Part shown: one piece after another, positions 49,636-57,666 of the stretch
Numbering within the stretch: position 1 is the stretch's first letter
Layout of the letters: each line of letters starts with the position of its first letter
Assembly (NCBI GenBank): GCA_007751255.1
Contig: CP036296.1
Span: 2,604,001 to 2,668,000, forward strand
Source of the DNA: Engelhardtia mirabilis
Lineage (GTDB): Bacteria > Planctomycetota > UBA1135 > GCA-002686595
Reading direction: 5' to 3'
DNA length: 64,000 bases
The notes under the pieces: model-generated
What the model was told of the DNA's origin: nothing
Database searches by the model: none
Seen by the model: only the letters and a program-made list of their open reading frames with translations
Made by a program: the position numbers and the translations under genes

Positions 49636-51402
49636 TCAGCGGGCGTCCAGCTCCAGCATCACCTGCAACCGGATGAAGTCCACGTCGACGACCTTGACCG
49701 CGACCGCATGGCCCTCGGTGAACGAGAGCACGCGCCGCCCGCGGTTGATCGTGATCGTCGGGCCCTCCAGCCTGACCCGGTCGCCGATGGCCTTGGACGG
49801 CAGGAAGCCGCGCACGTTGAAGTCCGTGAGCAGCACGTCCATCCCGGGCCGCGAGACCCGCAGCACCTTGGCCTCGACCTTCTCGCCGATGTGCGGCTCC
49901 ATGTACTGGCAGACCTTGAGGTCGTCCATGGCCGTCTCGCACATGTCGGCCACGTCCGCCTGCATCGAGGCGTGTCCGGCCATGGCGTTCAGGTCCTCCA
50001 CGAAGGCCTCGGCCTTGAGCTCCTCCTCGGCCTCCGCGCCCCGGCTCTCGATGGCCCACAGCCAGCGGTGCACGATCAGGTCGGGGTAGCGGCGAATGGG
50101 GGAGGTGAAGTGCAGGTACGCCTTGCGCGCCAGACCCCAGTGCTCGGCCACGTCCTCGTGGTCGCGCACCTCGTAGTAGGCGCGCTCGACCAGGCCCATG
50201 ATGCGGCCGATCAACGCCTCGGCGTTGGGCTTGCGGCGCGCGGCGCGGATCAACCGCCCGATGTCGCGTCCGGTCAGGCGGTCCTTCTTCGGCACGCGGA
50301 TGCCGAAGTCGTCCAGCATCTTGGTCACCGCGTCGATCTCGTCCTGGTCCTTCTCCGGGTGCACGCGGTAGATCGTCGGCAGGCCGCGCTCGCGGAACAG
50401 GTCGCCGACAGCCTGGTTGGCGGCCAGGGCGGTCTCCTCGATCAACGCCATCGAGAAGTAGCGAGGCGCGTCGACGATCGCCTTCACGTTGTGCTCGTCG
50501 TCGAAGACGAACTTCTTCTCGGTCGACTGGATCCGCAGCGAGCCCTTGGCGTCGCGGATGCGCTGCTGCTCCTTGGTCCAGCTCTGCAAGAGCTCGAGGG
50601 TGGGGCGCAGGAACTCGATCTCCGCGGTCTCCGCGCTCTGCACCCCGTCCAGGAGCTCCTGGACGATGCGGTAGGTGTTGCGGTGGGCCGAGCGGATCAC
50701 ACTCTTGTGCACGCGCTTGGCGACGCGGGCGCCGTCCTTGTCGAACTCCATGTAAACGGAGTAAGCGAAGCGGTCGCGCTTGGGCACCAGGGAGCACAGG
50801 CCGTTGGAGAGCTGCTCGGGCAGCATCGGCACCACCTGGTCCGGCAGGTAGACCGACGTGCCGCGCGCCAGGGCCTCGTCGTCGAGGGCCGTGCCCGGGC
50901 GCACGTAGTGGGCCACATCGGCGATGTGCACGCCCAACTCCAGGTTGCCGTTGGCCAGGCGCACCATCTCGATCGCGTCGTCGTAGTCCTTCGCGTCGTC
51001 GCCGTCGATGGTGAAGATCGTGCGCTCGCGCAGGTCGACCCGGCCCGCGTACTCGGACGGGGGCGGGTCGGCGGGCAGGGCGGCGACCTCGGCGGTCACG
51101 TCGGGCAAGAAGATCGTGCGCACGCGGAAGGAGTGCAGCAGCTGCATCTCCTCGGAGTCCGGATCGGCGTAGACCGCGGGCCCGTGCTCCATCGGTCCGA
51201 AGGCGCTGGGCCGCGCCGAGATGCGATCCCGGGCGTCGGAGTCCGGCGCCGGACCCTCGGTCAACTTGGACGGGTCGACCTCCGCGCCCTGCTCCTCCAA
51301 GTGCCAGCCGCGATCGTCGGCGTGCTCACCCTCGGTCTCGGCGTCGCCGCCGCGCGAGCGCAGCAGATCCTTGAAGCTCTTGAATCCGTCCTTGTCGGTC
51401 AT
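49636..51402 (-). CDS. RNase II/R family 3'-5' exoribonuclease (short form)
   Basis: 588 residues from the ATG at 51402. The RNB catalytic domain is complete: TIDGDDAKDYDDAIEMV (metal-binding aspartates), VHIADVAHYVRPGTALDDEA, RGTSVYLPDQVVPMLPEQLS, LCSLVPKRDRFAYSVYMEFD, AHRNTYRIVQELLDG, TIYRVHPEKDQDEID and HFTSPIRRYPDLIVHRWLWA. An S1-like domain closes the protein (GEKVEAKVLRVSRPGMDVLL). E. coli RNase R has about 813 residues with two N-terminal cold-shock domains; here the ~110 residues before RNB are acidic with little domain content. It degrades mRNA and structured RNA. A TATGCT element and GAGGGA before the start fit a leadered mRNA. Confidence 0.92.
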   Translation of the reverse strand: MTDKDGFKSFKDLLRSRGGDAETEGEHADDRGWHLEEQGAEVDPSKLTEGPAPDSDARDRISARPSAFGPMEHGPAVYADPDSEEMQLLHSFRVRTIFLPDVTAEVAALPADPPPSEYAGRVDLRERTIFTIDGDDAKDYDDAIEMVRLANGNLELGVHIADVAHYVRPGTALDDEALARGTSVYLPDQVVPMLPEQLSNGLCSLVPKRDRFAYSVYMEFDKDGARVAKRVHKSVIRSAHRNTYRIVQELLDGVQSAETAEIEFLRPTLELLQSWTKEQQRIRDAKGSLRIQSTEKKFVFDDEHNVKAIVDAPRYFSMALIEETALAANQAVGDLFRERGLPTIYRVHPEKDQDEIDAVTKMLDDFGIRVPKKDRLTGRDIGRLIRAARRKPNAEALIGRIMGLVERAYYEVRDHEDVAEHWGLARKAYLHFTSPIRRYPDLIVHRWLWAIESRGAEAEEELKAEAFVEDLNAMAGHASMQADVADMCETAMDDLKVCQYMEPHIGEKVEAKVLRVSRPGMDVLLTDFNVRGFLPSKAIGDRVRLEGPTITINRGRRVLSFTEGHAVAVKVVDVDFIRLQVMLELDAR

Positions 51403-51429
51403 GGTCGCGGTCCCTCGGGAACCCGGGCG

Positions 51430-51435
51430 AGCATA
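51430..51435 (-). promoter_or_regulatory. -10-like element before the RNase R gene
   Basis: TATGCT on the minus strand, 27 bases before the ATG at 51402. The predicted leader (about 20 bases) contains GAGGGA 7 bases before the ATG, a plausible Shine-Dalgarno. Confidence 0.45.
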
Positions 51436-51547
51436 TCGCCCCACGCGCCCGGACCCACGTCGCAGTTGCGAGGGGCTTCGCGAACGCCGGCGGGGCCGCC
51501 CCCGTCGGAGGCAGCCCCGCCACTTCGGCCTCGAGCCGTCGTCCGGC

Positions 51548-53878
51548 TCAGCCGCCGTACTGCAGCGTCTGCGAGCGGGCCAGGATCACCCCCGCGGCCT
51601 GGTCCTGGGCCAGACCGACCGCCAGCGCGTTGTCGAGCAGGTCCACGGCGGAGGCCGGAGCACCGGAGAAGAGCAGGTTGGCGGCCAGCACCAGGCGAGC
51701 CTCGTCGTCGGCGGGGTGGTCTTCCAGGTACAGCTCGAGCACCGCCAACTGGCGGTCGAACTCGAGCGGATCGCTGTAGAAGTTGCGCTTGTCGACCTCG
51801 CTCTCGATCAGCTCGGGTTCGAGCTCGAGGGCCTTGCGGATCGAGAAGGCGGCGTAGCCGTAGTCGCCCGTGGCGAAGAGGGCGTCGGAGAGCACAAGGT
51901 AGAAGACCGCGACATCGGGCTCGAGCTCGGTGGCCTTGGCGTAGAAGTGCACCGCGTCGGCGAAGCGCCCTTCGCGGAAGGCCCGGTCACCGAGGGTCAG
52001 GTAGCTGTCCGCCGCGGTCGAGACCGAGAGCGGCACGCTGCCGCGACCGATGGGGCCGCCGTCGGGTGCGGGAGCCGCCGCCGGGGCCGCCGCCGCGGGC
52101 TGCTCGATGATCACGATCGTGGGGGCGACCTCAGCCGGCTGCTCGACGATCACCACAGGCTGGGACTGGTAGCCGCCGTAGTAGCCCCCGTAGTAGCCGC
52201 CGCTGTAGTACGCGCCGCCGTAGTAGGAGTTGTGGTACAGAGCCGACGAGTAGTAGATCGACGGGCACCACGAGTAGCCGTAAGGATGGCCGTAGTAGCC
52301 AAAGCCCCAGTTGCAGTAGGGGTTGTACCAGTAGGGGTGGCAGAAGCTGTAGCCGTAGGGGCTGGCGTAGCCGCCATAGCCCAGGTAGGCGTAGGGCCCA
52401 TAGCCGTTCGGCCCCCAGTAGAAGGACAGCCCCAGGTCGAAGTACCAACAGTCGTCCCAGTAGTAGTCGGGATAGCTGCTGTAGCCGGGGGGCTCGCTGC
52501 CAGCTGCCGCTTGATCGACCGCGGCGCCGGCGACGGCACCCGCCACCGAGCCGGCGGCCAGGGAGAGGGAGGCGCGGGTCGCGCGGGCGATCGCCAGGCC
52601 GGAGGCGGCCAACTCGCGGGCCGCGGCCGGGTTGTCGTCGGCCAGGGCCGTCATGCCCGCCAGAGCGCGGCGCGACGGTGCCTCGCGGTCGACCATGCGC
52701 GAGGTGTCCTCGCCACGCTGCTCGGCGAAGCGGCGCAGGGGGTCCGCTTCCCGAGCGAGCAGCGGCGATTGCCCGGGAATCGCGCGAGCCTGATCCCGGC
52801 GAATGGCCTGGGACTCGGCGAGGCTAGCCTCCTCGCGGGCGTTCTGCACGCGGGCCGTCTTGCTGCGCGCGGCCTGCACTCGCGCCGTCTTCTCGCGTGC
52901 ATCCTGGATCCTCGCCGCCTGCTCGCGGGAGGCTTCAGCTGCCGCGCGCGCGGGCGGCTCGGCATCGGGCCGCTCGAGGCGATCGATGGGGCCGCGGTCG
53001 TAGGCGTAGCGGTAGGCCCGGGCCGAATAGCGATCGTCGAGGCCGGAGCCGCCGCGCACGCTGGATTCGGAGGCCGCGGGCACCCGCGAGTAGCGCTCCA
53101 TCAGTCGGTCGAGATTGCGCGCGGTCGTCAGCCGCAGCGGGGAACCACCGTCGAGCTTGCTCCGCAGTCGCGCCCACTCGCCGGTCTCGACCGCATCGCG
53201 GTAGCGGTCCACGGCCCGCTGGGCCTCGGGGCGCGAAACGTCCACCGGCGACGAACCGCGGTAGGGGGCCGGCACCGGCACGTGCACGGGTCGCTGCGAG
53301 GGCTCGATCACGATCATGCCCTCGCTCGAAGTCGACGACGTCCGGGGGAAGCTCGCGGCGCCGCGCTCGGCGGAGACGGCCGCGGGTGCCGACGATCCAG
53401 AGCTGGAAGCTGAGCTACGCAGATCGACGGCCGAGGGAGCCTCGTCGACGCGCGACGAAGCCGGAGCCGGGGCGCGCTCGGCCGAGGGCGAGACCAGGTA
53501 GCCCGCGTCGCTGGCCTCCGAGGGGCTGAGCCGGATCACGCGCGGGGTCGAGGCGTCGCGCGAGCTCGACGAGCTGCCGTAGCTGGACGACGAGGTGACC
53601 GGCGCCGGGCTCGAGGAACGGCTGGACGAGCTGCCGTAGTTGGTGCGCGAGGTCGAACCCGTCGGCGCGGGTGTCGGGCGACTGGGCGCCGGCCGACTCT
53701 GCGGAGCGGGCGCCGGCGCGGGCCGACTCTGTGGCGCCGGGCTCGGCGCCGGCCGACTCGGCGCCGGACCTCCCTGCGACGGGCGCGACCCGCGCTGGGC
53801 TGCGTCGGCGCCGGGGCCGAAGCCACCGACGGTCAGGAGGGTCAACAGGAACCAGACACTTGCTTGGAGTCGTCGCAT
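51548..53878 (-). CDS. Exported Tyr/Gly-rich protein with Pro/Ser-rich linker, coiled-coil and C-terminal TPR
   Basis: 776 residues from the ATG at 53878, chosen because AGAGGA lies 7 bases before it; a GTG at 53899 would add seven residues and destroy that spacing. Signal peptide MRRLQASVWFLLTLLTVGGF. Residues about 30-125 are Pro/Ala/Ser/Arg-rich with PAPQSRPAPAP and SSYGSSSSS units. A helical stretch (about 320-370) repeats KTARVQAARS/KTARVQNARE about every ten residues. Residues about 455-580 are dominated by Tyr, Gly, Trp and Ser (SYYGGAYYSGGYYGGYYGGY), strikingly like structural or adhesive surface proteins. The last ~170 residues are TPR (DRAFREGRFADAVHFYAKAT). A surface structural role is inference. 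Confidence 0.82.
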   Translation of the reverse strand: MRRLQASVWFLLTLLTVGGFGPGADAAQRGSRPSQGGPAPSRPAPSPAPQSRPAPAPAPQSRPAPSRPTPAPTGSTSRTNYGSSSSRSSSPAPVTSSSSYGSSSSSRDASTPRVIRLSPSEASDAGYLVSPSAERAPAPASSRVDEAPSAVDLRSSASSSGSSAPAAVSAERGAASFPRTSSTSSEGMIVIEPSQRPVHVPVPAPYRGSSPVDVSRPEAQRAVDRYRDAVETGEWARLRSKLDGGSPLRLTTARNLDRLMERYSRVPAASESSVRGGSGLDDRYSARAYRYAYDRGPIDRLERPDAEPPARAAAEASREQAARIQDAREKTARVQAARSKTARVQNAREEASLAESQAIRRDQARAIPGQSPLLAREADPLRRFAEQRGEDTSRMVDREAPSRRALAGMTALADDNPAAARELAASGLAIARATRASLSLAAGSVAGAVAGAAVDQAAAGSEPPGYSSYPDYYWDDCWYFDLGLSFYWGPNGYGPYAYLGYGGYASPYGYSFCHPYWYNPYCNWGFGYYGHPYGYSWCPSIYYSSALYHNSYYGGAYYSGGYYGGYYGGYQSQPVVIVEQPAEVAPTIVIIEQPAAAAPAAAPAPDGGPIGRGSVPLSVSTAADSYLTLGDRAFREGRFADAVHFYAKATELEPDVAVFYLVLSDALFATGDYGYAAFSIRKALELEPELIESEVDKRNFYSDPLEFDRQLAVLELYLEDHPADDEARLVLAANLLFSGAPASAVDLLDNALAVGLAQDQAAGVILARSQTLQYGG

Positions 53879-53886
53879 GGGGTTTT

Positions 53887-53925
53887 CCTCTGGGGTCACC
53901 CTGTTGTCACAAACAGCGTGCCAAG
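53887..53925 (-). promoter_or_regulatory. Sigma-54-like -24/-12 promoter with inverted repeat and Shine-Dalgarno
   Basis: On the minus strand TTGGCAC (53924-53918) is followed after five bases by TTGT (53912-53909), against the sigma-54 pattern TGGCAC-N5-TTGC: the -24 part is perfect and the -12 part has one mismatch. CTGTT-GTCACA-AACAG (53901-53916) is an inverted repeat overlapping it. Predicted start near 53897, then AGAGGA (53891-53886) and the ATG at 53878. No TANNNT hexamer is well placed. Prediction only. Confidence 0.4.
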
Positions 53926-54025
53926 CCGGGGGGGCAACCTGGTGCCCGTCGAGAGGGGTCGCCGCCGCCGTCGTCCCCTCGAGAGGACACCCGCCGGGAC
54001 TCCCCTGGAGGACGCCAGTACCCCT

Positions 54026-55285
54026 TCATTGGACCCCGTTCAGCGGCTGCACCAGGGTCGAAGGGCCGCCCTCGGCGCCGATCCGAACGTAGGGCGGCGG
54101 AGGGTCGCCTCCCGCAGGGACCTGAGCCGCCAGGCGTGCGACGTCGGGCGCGCCGATGCGATCGAGTCGCTCGAACCACAGGCGGGCCGCTCTCCCAGCT
54201 GGTCGGGCCTCCCAGCCCGTCGGCAGTGGACCGGCGGGGAACTCTTCCAGCGCCAAGAGCACCGCCGTCGGCCGACCCTGCCCGTCGACCTGCATCAGCC
54301 GCGTGGGGCGCAGGATCCGGCCGCTACCCGCCAACTCGGCGGCAACCTCGCCGCGCAACCGCGCCTCGTCCTCGAGGGCGGCAGACCATTCGCGCCGCTC
54401 GCGCGCGAGGGGGATGGCGCGGACCACCAGCGCGGTGATCTCGCCCACCCGCACTTCGCCACCGACCCCGTCGCCCGCGATCCGGTCCACCGGCAGGAAG
54501 TAGTCGTCCCGGAAGTTCACGTTGAGCGCGACCTCGGCGACGCGCTCGGTCCACACCGCTTGGCCGGCCATCTCGAGGCGCAGCTCCGTGGGGTGTTCGC
54601 GGCCGTCGGTGGAAGCCCAAGCGCCCACGGTCAGGGTCGCGTTCACCGAGCCGTCGGCGCTTCGGACCGACATGCTGCGCGGCCAGCCGTCGTCGTCGAG
54701 GGTCGCGACGAGGGACCCGATCGGATCCCCCGCGGGCTCGAGGAACAGGTCACAGCGCCGCAACGCGCCCTCGGCCACCCAGTCGAAACCCTGGGGCCAC
54801 AGGAACAGGGCGCGTCGCAGCTCGAACATACCGAGGGTGCTGGCGCGCGACTCGCCCTCGAGCTCGACCGACTCCGAGTTCGCGTCAGCCTGGGCGAACA
54901 GGCGCGGACCCAGGTGGAACTCGTTGGATCGATCGGCCGGCCGTCCGCCGACCAACGCCAGCTCGAAGCGAGCACGGTCGGGGAACATCCAAGTGGCCGT
55001 GAGTCGATGGGGCCATTGGGGCGCGGAGTCGAAGGTCAGGTCCGAGACCACGCTCATTCCGCGCAGTCCGGCGATCGGTGCCAGGGACTGGGGGGCGAGG
55101 GGGTCGGCGCTCTGTGTCGCGACGGCCGGCGCCACCGCGTTCGGCGTGACTGTCGGTGCCGCGTGGGGATTGCCGCGCGGAGCCGCCGGCTGCGGCTCCT
55201 TGTTCCCGCAGGCCGAACCGGCAATGGCGAGGAATGACGCCGCTACCGACAGCGCTCCGCGACCGTGGGACCTTCGACCCCTCAT
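54026..55285 (-). CDS. Lipoprotein of unknown function
   Basis: 419 residues, ATG in an ATGA overlap with the aminotransferase stop. The signal GALSVAASFLAIAGSAC ends in a lipobox AGSAC (cysteine near 26). A Pro/Ala-rich spacer (about 30-60) leads to a domain of alternating strands that looks like an outer-membrane-lipoprotein (LolA/LolB or DUF-type) beta barrel half: LTATWMFPDRARFELALVGG, SRASTLGMFELRRALFLWPQ, GDPIGSLVATLDDDGWPRSM, RVAEVALNVNFRDDYFLPVD. The C-terminus is unassigned. Despite the coupling, a functional tie with the aminotransferase is not obvious. Confidence 0.75.
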   Translation of the reverse strand: MRGRRSHGRGALSVAASFLAIAGSACGNKEPQPAAPRGNPHAAPTVTPNAVAPAVATQSADPLAPQSLAPIAGLRGMSVVSDLTFDSAPQWPHRLTATWMFPDRARFELALVGGRPADRSNEFHLGPRLFAQADANSESVELEGESRASTLGMFELRRALFLWPQGFDWVAEGALRRCDLFLEPAGDPIGSLVATLDDDGWPRSMSVRSADGSVNATLTVGAWASTDGREHPTELRLEMAGQAVWTERVAEVALNVNFRDDYFLPVDRIAGDGVGGEVRVGEITALVVRAIPLARERREWSAALEDEARLRGEVAAELAGSGRILRPTRLMQVDGQGRPTAVLLALEEFPAGPLPTGWEARPAGRAARLWFERLDRIGAPDVARLAAQVPAGGDPPPPYVRIGAEGGPSTLVQPLNGVQ

Positions 55286-56442
55286 CCCAGACGCTCGCGC
55301 AGGATCGTCGCCGCGCTCTCGAGGGTTTCACTGCGCTTGGCGAAGCAGAAGCGGATCAGGTGCCGACCGTCGCGCGGGTCGGCGAAGAAGCTCGAGCCGG
55401 GCACCGTCGCCACGCCGCCGCCCCGCACGAGCTCCATCGCGAAGGCCACGTCGTCCAGCTCCGTGTGGCGGCGGATGTCGACCATCGCGTAGTAGGCACC
55501 GCCCGGCGCGAAGACTTCGAAGCCCACCTCCTCGAGCACGCTCACCAGCGCGTCCCGGCGCGCCGTGTAGTCGACCGCGAGCCGCGCAAAGTACTCGTCC
55601 CCGAAGCCCAGGGCGTCCGCGGCCGCCTCTTGCAGCGGCGCGGCGGCCCCCACGGTCAGGAAGTCGTGCACCTTGCGGATCGGCGCCGTCAGCTCCGGCT
55701 GGGCCACGCACCAGCCGATGCGCCAACCGGTGGCGCTCCAGGTCTTGGAGAGGCCGCTGATCGTGACCGTGCGCTCGGCCATGCCCGGCAGGGTCGCGAG
55801 CGAGACGTGCTCGCGGCCGTCGTAGAGGATGTACTCGTAGATCTCGTCGGTGATCGCCAGCACGTCGTGCTCGACGCACAGCCCCGCGATCAGCTCCAGC
55901 TCGGCACGGCTCAGGACCTTGCCGGTGGGGTTGTGGGGCGTGTTGACGATGATCGCGCGGGTGCGCGGACCGAAGGCCGCCGCCAGCTCCGCGGGATCGA
56001 AGCTCCAGTCCGGCGCGCGCAGGGACACGAAGCGCGGCGCCGCCCCGGCCAGCACGCAGTCGGGCCCGTAGTTCTCGTAGAAGGGCTCGAAGACGATCAC
56101 CTCGTCACCCGGGTCGACGGTGGCGAGCAGCGCGGCGATCATGGCCTCGGTCGCGCCGCAGCAGACCGTGACGTCGGTCTCCGCGTCGGTCGGGATCCCG
56201 TTGTAGGCCGCCGTGCGCCGCGCGATCGCCTCCCGCAGGCGCGGCGCGCCCCAGGTTACCGCGTACTGGTTGATGTCGGCCTCGATCGCGCGGCTGGCCG
56301 CCGCCTTCATGGGCGCAGGCGCCGCGAAGTCCGGAAAGCCCTGGGCCAGGTTGACCCCGCCCTCCGCGCGGCAGACCCGCGACATCTCGCGGATCACGGA
56401 CTCGGTGAAGCGAGAGGCCTTCTGGGAGCTGAGCGGTCGCAC
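55282..56442 (-). CDS. Class I/II PLP-dependent aminotransferase
   Basis: 386 residues from a GTG at 56442. N-terminal INLAQGFPDF-type substrate loop (VNLAQGFPDFAAP), YAVTWGAPRLREAIARR, CCGATEAMIAALLA (cofactor phosphate), YENYGPDCVLAGA, NTPHNPTGKVLS, ITDEIYEYILYDG (pyridine-contacting aspartate) and SGLSKTWSATGWRIGW with the PLP lysine. The C-terminus has RFCFAKRSETLESA with the substrate-carboxylate arginine. This set is closest to kynurenine-oxoglutarate/cysteine-S-conjugate beta-lyase or methionine aminotransferases (KAT/YbdL subgroup). Cytoplasmic amino-acid transamination; substrate uncertain. Confidence 0.93.
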   Translation of the reverse strand: MRPLSSQKASRFTESVIREMSRVCRAEGGVNLAQGFPDFAAPAPMKAAASRAIEADINQYAVTWGAPRLREAIARRTAAYNGIPTDAETDVTVCCGATEAMIAALLATVDPGDEVIVFEPFYENYGPDCVLAGAAPRFVSLRAPDWSFDPAELAAAFGPRTRAIIVNTPHNPTGKVLSRAELELIAGLCVEHDVLAITDEIYEYILYDGREHVSLATLPGMAERTVTISGLSKTWSATGWRIGWCVAQPELTAPIRKVHDFLTVGAAAPLQEAAADALGFGDEYFARLAVDYTARRDALVSVLEEVGFEVFAPGGAYYAMVDIRRHTELDDVAFAMELVRGGGVATVPGSSFFADPRDGRHLIRFCFAKRSETLESAATILRERLG

Positions 56443-56448
56443 GCCCCG

Positions 56449-56454
56449 ATGCTA
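56449..56454 (-). promoter_or_regulatory. -10 element with possible -35, predicted leaderless aminotransferase start
   Basis: TAGCAT on the minus strand, then 6 bases, then the GTG at 56442. GTCACA (56477-56472) lies 17 bases upstream of it, a 4/6 match to TTGACA. This is the best -35/-10 pair I found. Confidence 0.55.
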
Positions 56455-56500
56455 TCCGCCCCGGCGCCGGATGTGACGCGCGTCGGTCCGCGACGGGTCG

Positions 56501-57544
56501 CTACGGCAATCCGAACGCCCAGCGGCGCCAGTACTTCATGTCGCCGCCGTAGTCGTTTCGCGCGAGCTTGGCGGCTTCGCGGCGCAGGAACTCGCGGCGG
56601 GTGGTGGGGGCCTCGTCGAGGGCGGTGACCAGCTCGCGGGCGACCGGGCCCTCGAGCGAGATGTCGCCCACGGCCAGGGCCGAGAGGGCGTCGAGGGCCG
56701 ACAAGAAGACCATGTCGACGGGATCGCTGAGCAGGCCGCCGAGGTCGTCCACGGCATCGCTGTCCACGATCACGCCCAGGGTGCGCGCGGCCTGGACCCG
56801 CACCGGGGCTTCGGAGTCGAGCAGCGCCCGGCGCAGAGCCGGCCCCACGTCGGCGTCGCGCCCGCCGGCCCGCGCCACGCGATAGATCGCGTAGGCGGCG
56901 TTGACCCGCACGTAGCCCTCGAACGCCGAGCGCAGCTCCTCGAGCAGCGGGTCGAGGGGGGTGTCGGCGTCGGCGCGGATGCCCAGTCCGAACAGGGCCT
57001 GGCCGACAACGTCGCGGTTGGAGTCGCCGAGGGCCGCCAGGAGCGGACCCAGCACCTCCTCGTCCCGGGCGAAGCCCAGCCCGGCGGCGGCGATCCAGCG
57101 GTTGCGCAGGGGCCCGGACTCGAGTTCGAAGACCAGCTCGTCCGCGCGCACGGAGACGAAGCGTTGGATCTCGGCCTCCAGGCTCTCGCGGCGCCGGTCG
57201 TCCTTGGCCTTGCCGCTGGCCTTGAGGGTCATCCACAACTGGATCCGCACGTCGATCGCCGCCAGAAACTGCCCGATGGGCTGGTCGCTGGAGATGATCA
57301 CCTCAGCGTTCGGAATCCGGCCCAGGTCGCTGTTGGCCAGGTCGCGTTCGTGCTCGCTGTACTGGTCGCCGGTGGAAGAGCAGCCGACCACGGCCGTCGC
57401 CAGGACCGTCGGCATCAGCAATCCTCGGCCCAACCTCGCGGCAAGGACTGCCAGCGGTCGAGCGGCGGAGTCGCGCGGACCGGCGTTGCCACTGCTGGTG
57501 GAGTCGGCGCGGGGGACGTCGGAGTGGTCGGAGGATCGCAGCAT
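56501..57544 (-). CDS. HEAT-repeat lipoprotein
   Basis: 347 residues from the ATG at 57544. The lipobox VVGC falls at about residue 55, after an unusually long 30-40-residue polar N-terminus; a later ATG at 57415 would leave only twelve residues before the cysteine, too short for a signal, so an intermediate start is also possible. The mature protein is helical with HEAT-like repeats: NRWIAAAGLGFARDEEVLGP, LLAALGDSNRDVVGQALFGL, RVNAAYAIYRVARAGGRDAD, VRVQAARTLGVIVDSDAVDD, VFLSALDALSALAVGDISLE. HEAT proteins bind partners; the role is unknown. Divergent from the leucine-dehydrogenase-like gene. Confidence 0.85.
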   Translation of the reverse strand: MLRSSDHSDVPRADSTSSGNAGPRDSAARPLAVLAARLGRGLLMPTVLATAVVGCSSTGDQYSEHERDLANSDLGRIPNAEVIISSDQPIGQFLAAIDVRIQLWMTLKASGKAKDDRRRESLEAEIQRFVSVRADELVFELESGPLRNRWIAAAGLGFARDEEVLGPLLAALGDSNRDVVGQALFGLGIRADADTPLDPLLEELRSAFEGYVRVNAAYAIYRVARAGGRDADVGPALRRALLDSEAPVRVQAARTLGVIVDSDAVDDLGGLLSDPVDMVFLSALDALSALAVGDISLEGPVARELVTALDEAPTTRREFLRREAAKLARNDYGGDMKYWRRWAFGLP

Positions 57545-57643
57545 CGGCGGAAGGGGGCGGAGAGGGCGGCGGGCAGATTGGCCCTGGGACGACGCTCGAG
57601 CGCGGATCTTCCCAACCGGCGCCGCTGGGGAGCCAGGGTCGCG

Positions 57644-57653
57644 AGGCTATGCT
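57644..57653. promoter_or_regulatory. Overlapping divergent -10 elements between HEAT lipoprotein and dehydrogenase genes
   Basis: AGGCTATGCT reads TATGCT on the plus strand (57648-57653), 13 bases before the ATG at 57667, and TAGCCT on the minus strand (57649-57644), 99 bases before the ATG at 57544. The plus transcript would have a leader of about 6 bases. An in-frame ATG at 57649 is part of this element and is not used as a start. Confidence 0.45.
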
Positions 57654-57666
57654 CGCGGGCTGCCCC

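Noticed and set aside
47099-50089. Long plus-strand open frame opposite the toroid protein and RNase R
   Set aside because: No recognisable motif and biased composition; both opposite-strand genes have strong family motifs.
57649-57666. Upstream ATG for the leucine-dehydrogenase-like gene
   Set aside because: It is embedded in the TATGCT -10 element; the next ATG at 57667 gives the family's usual N-terminus.
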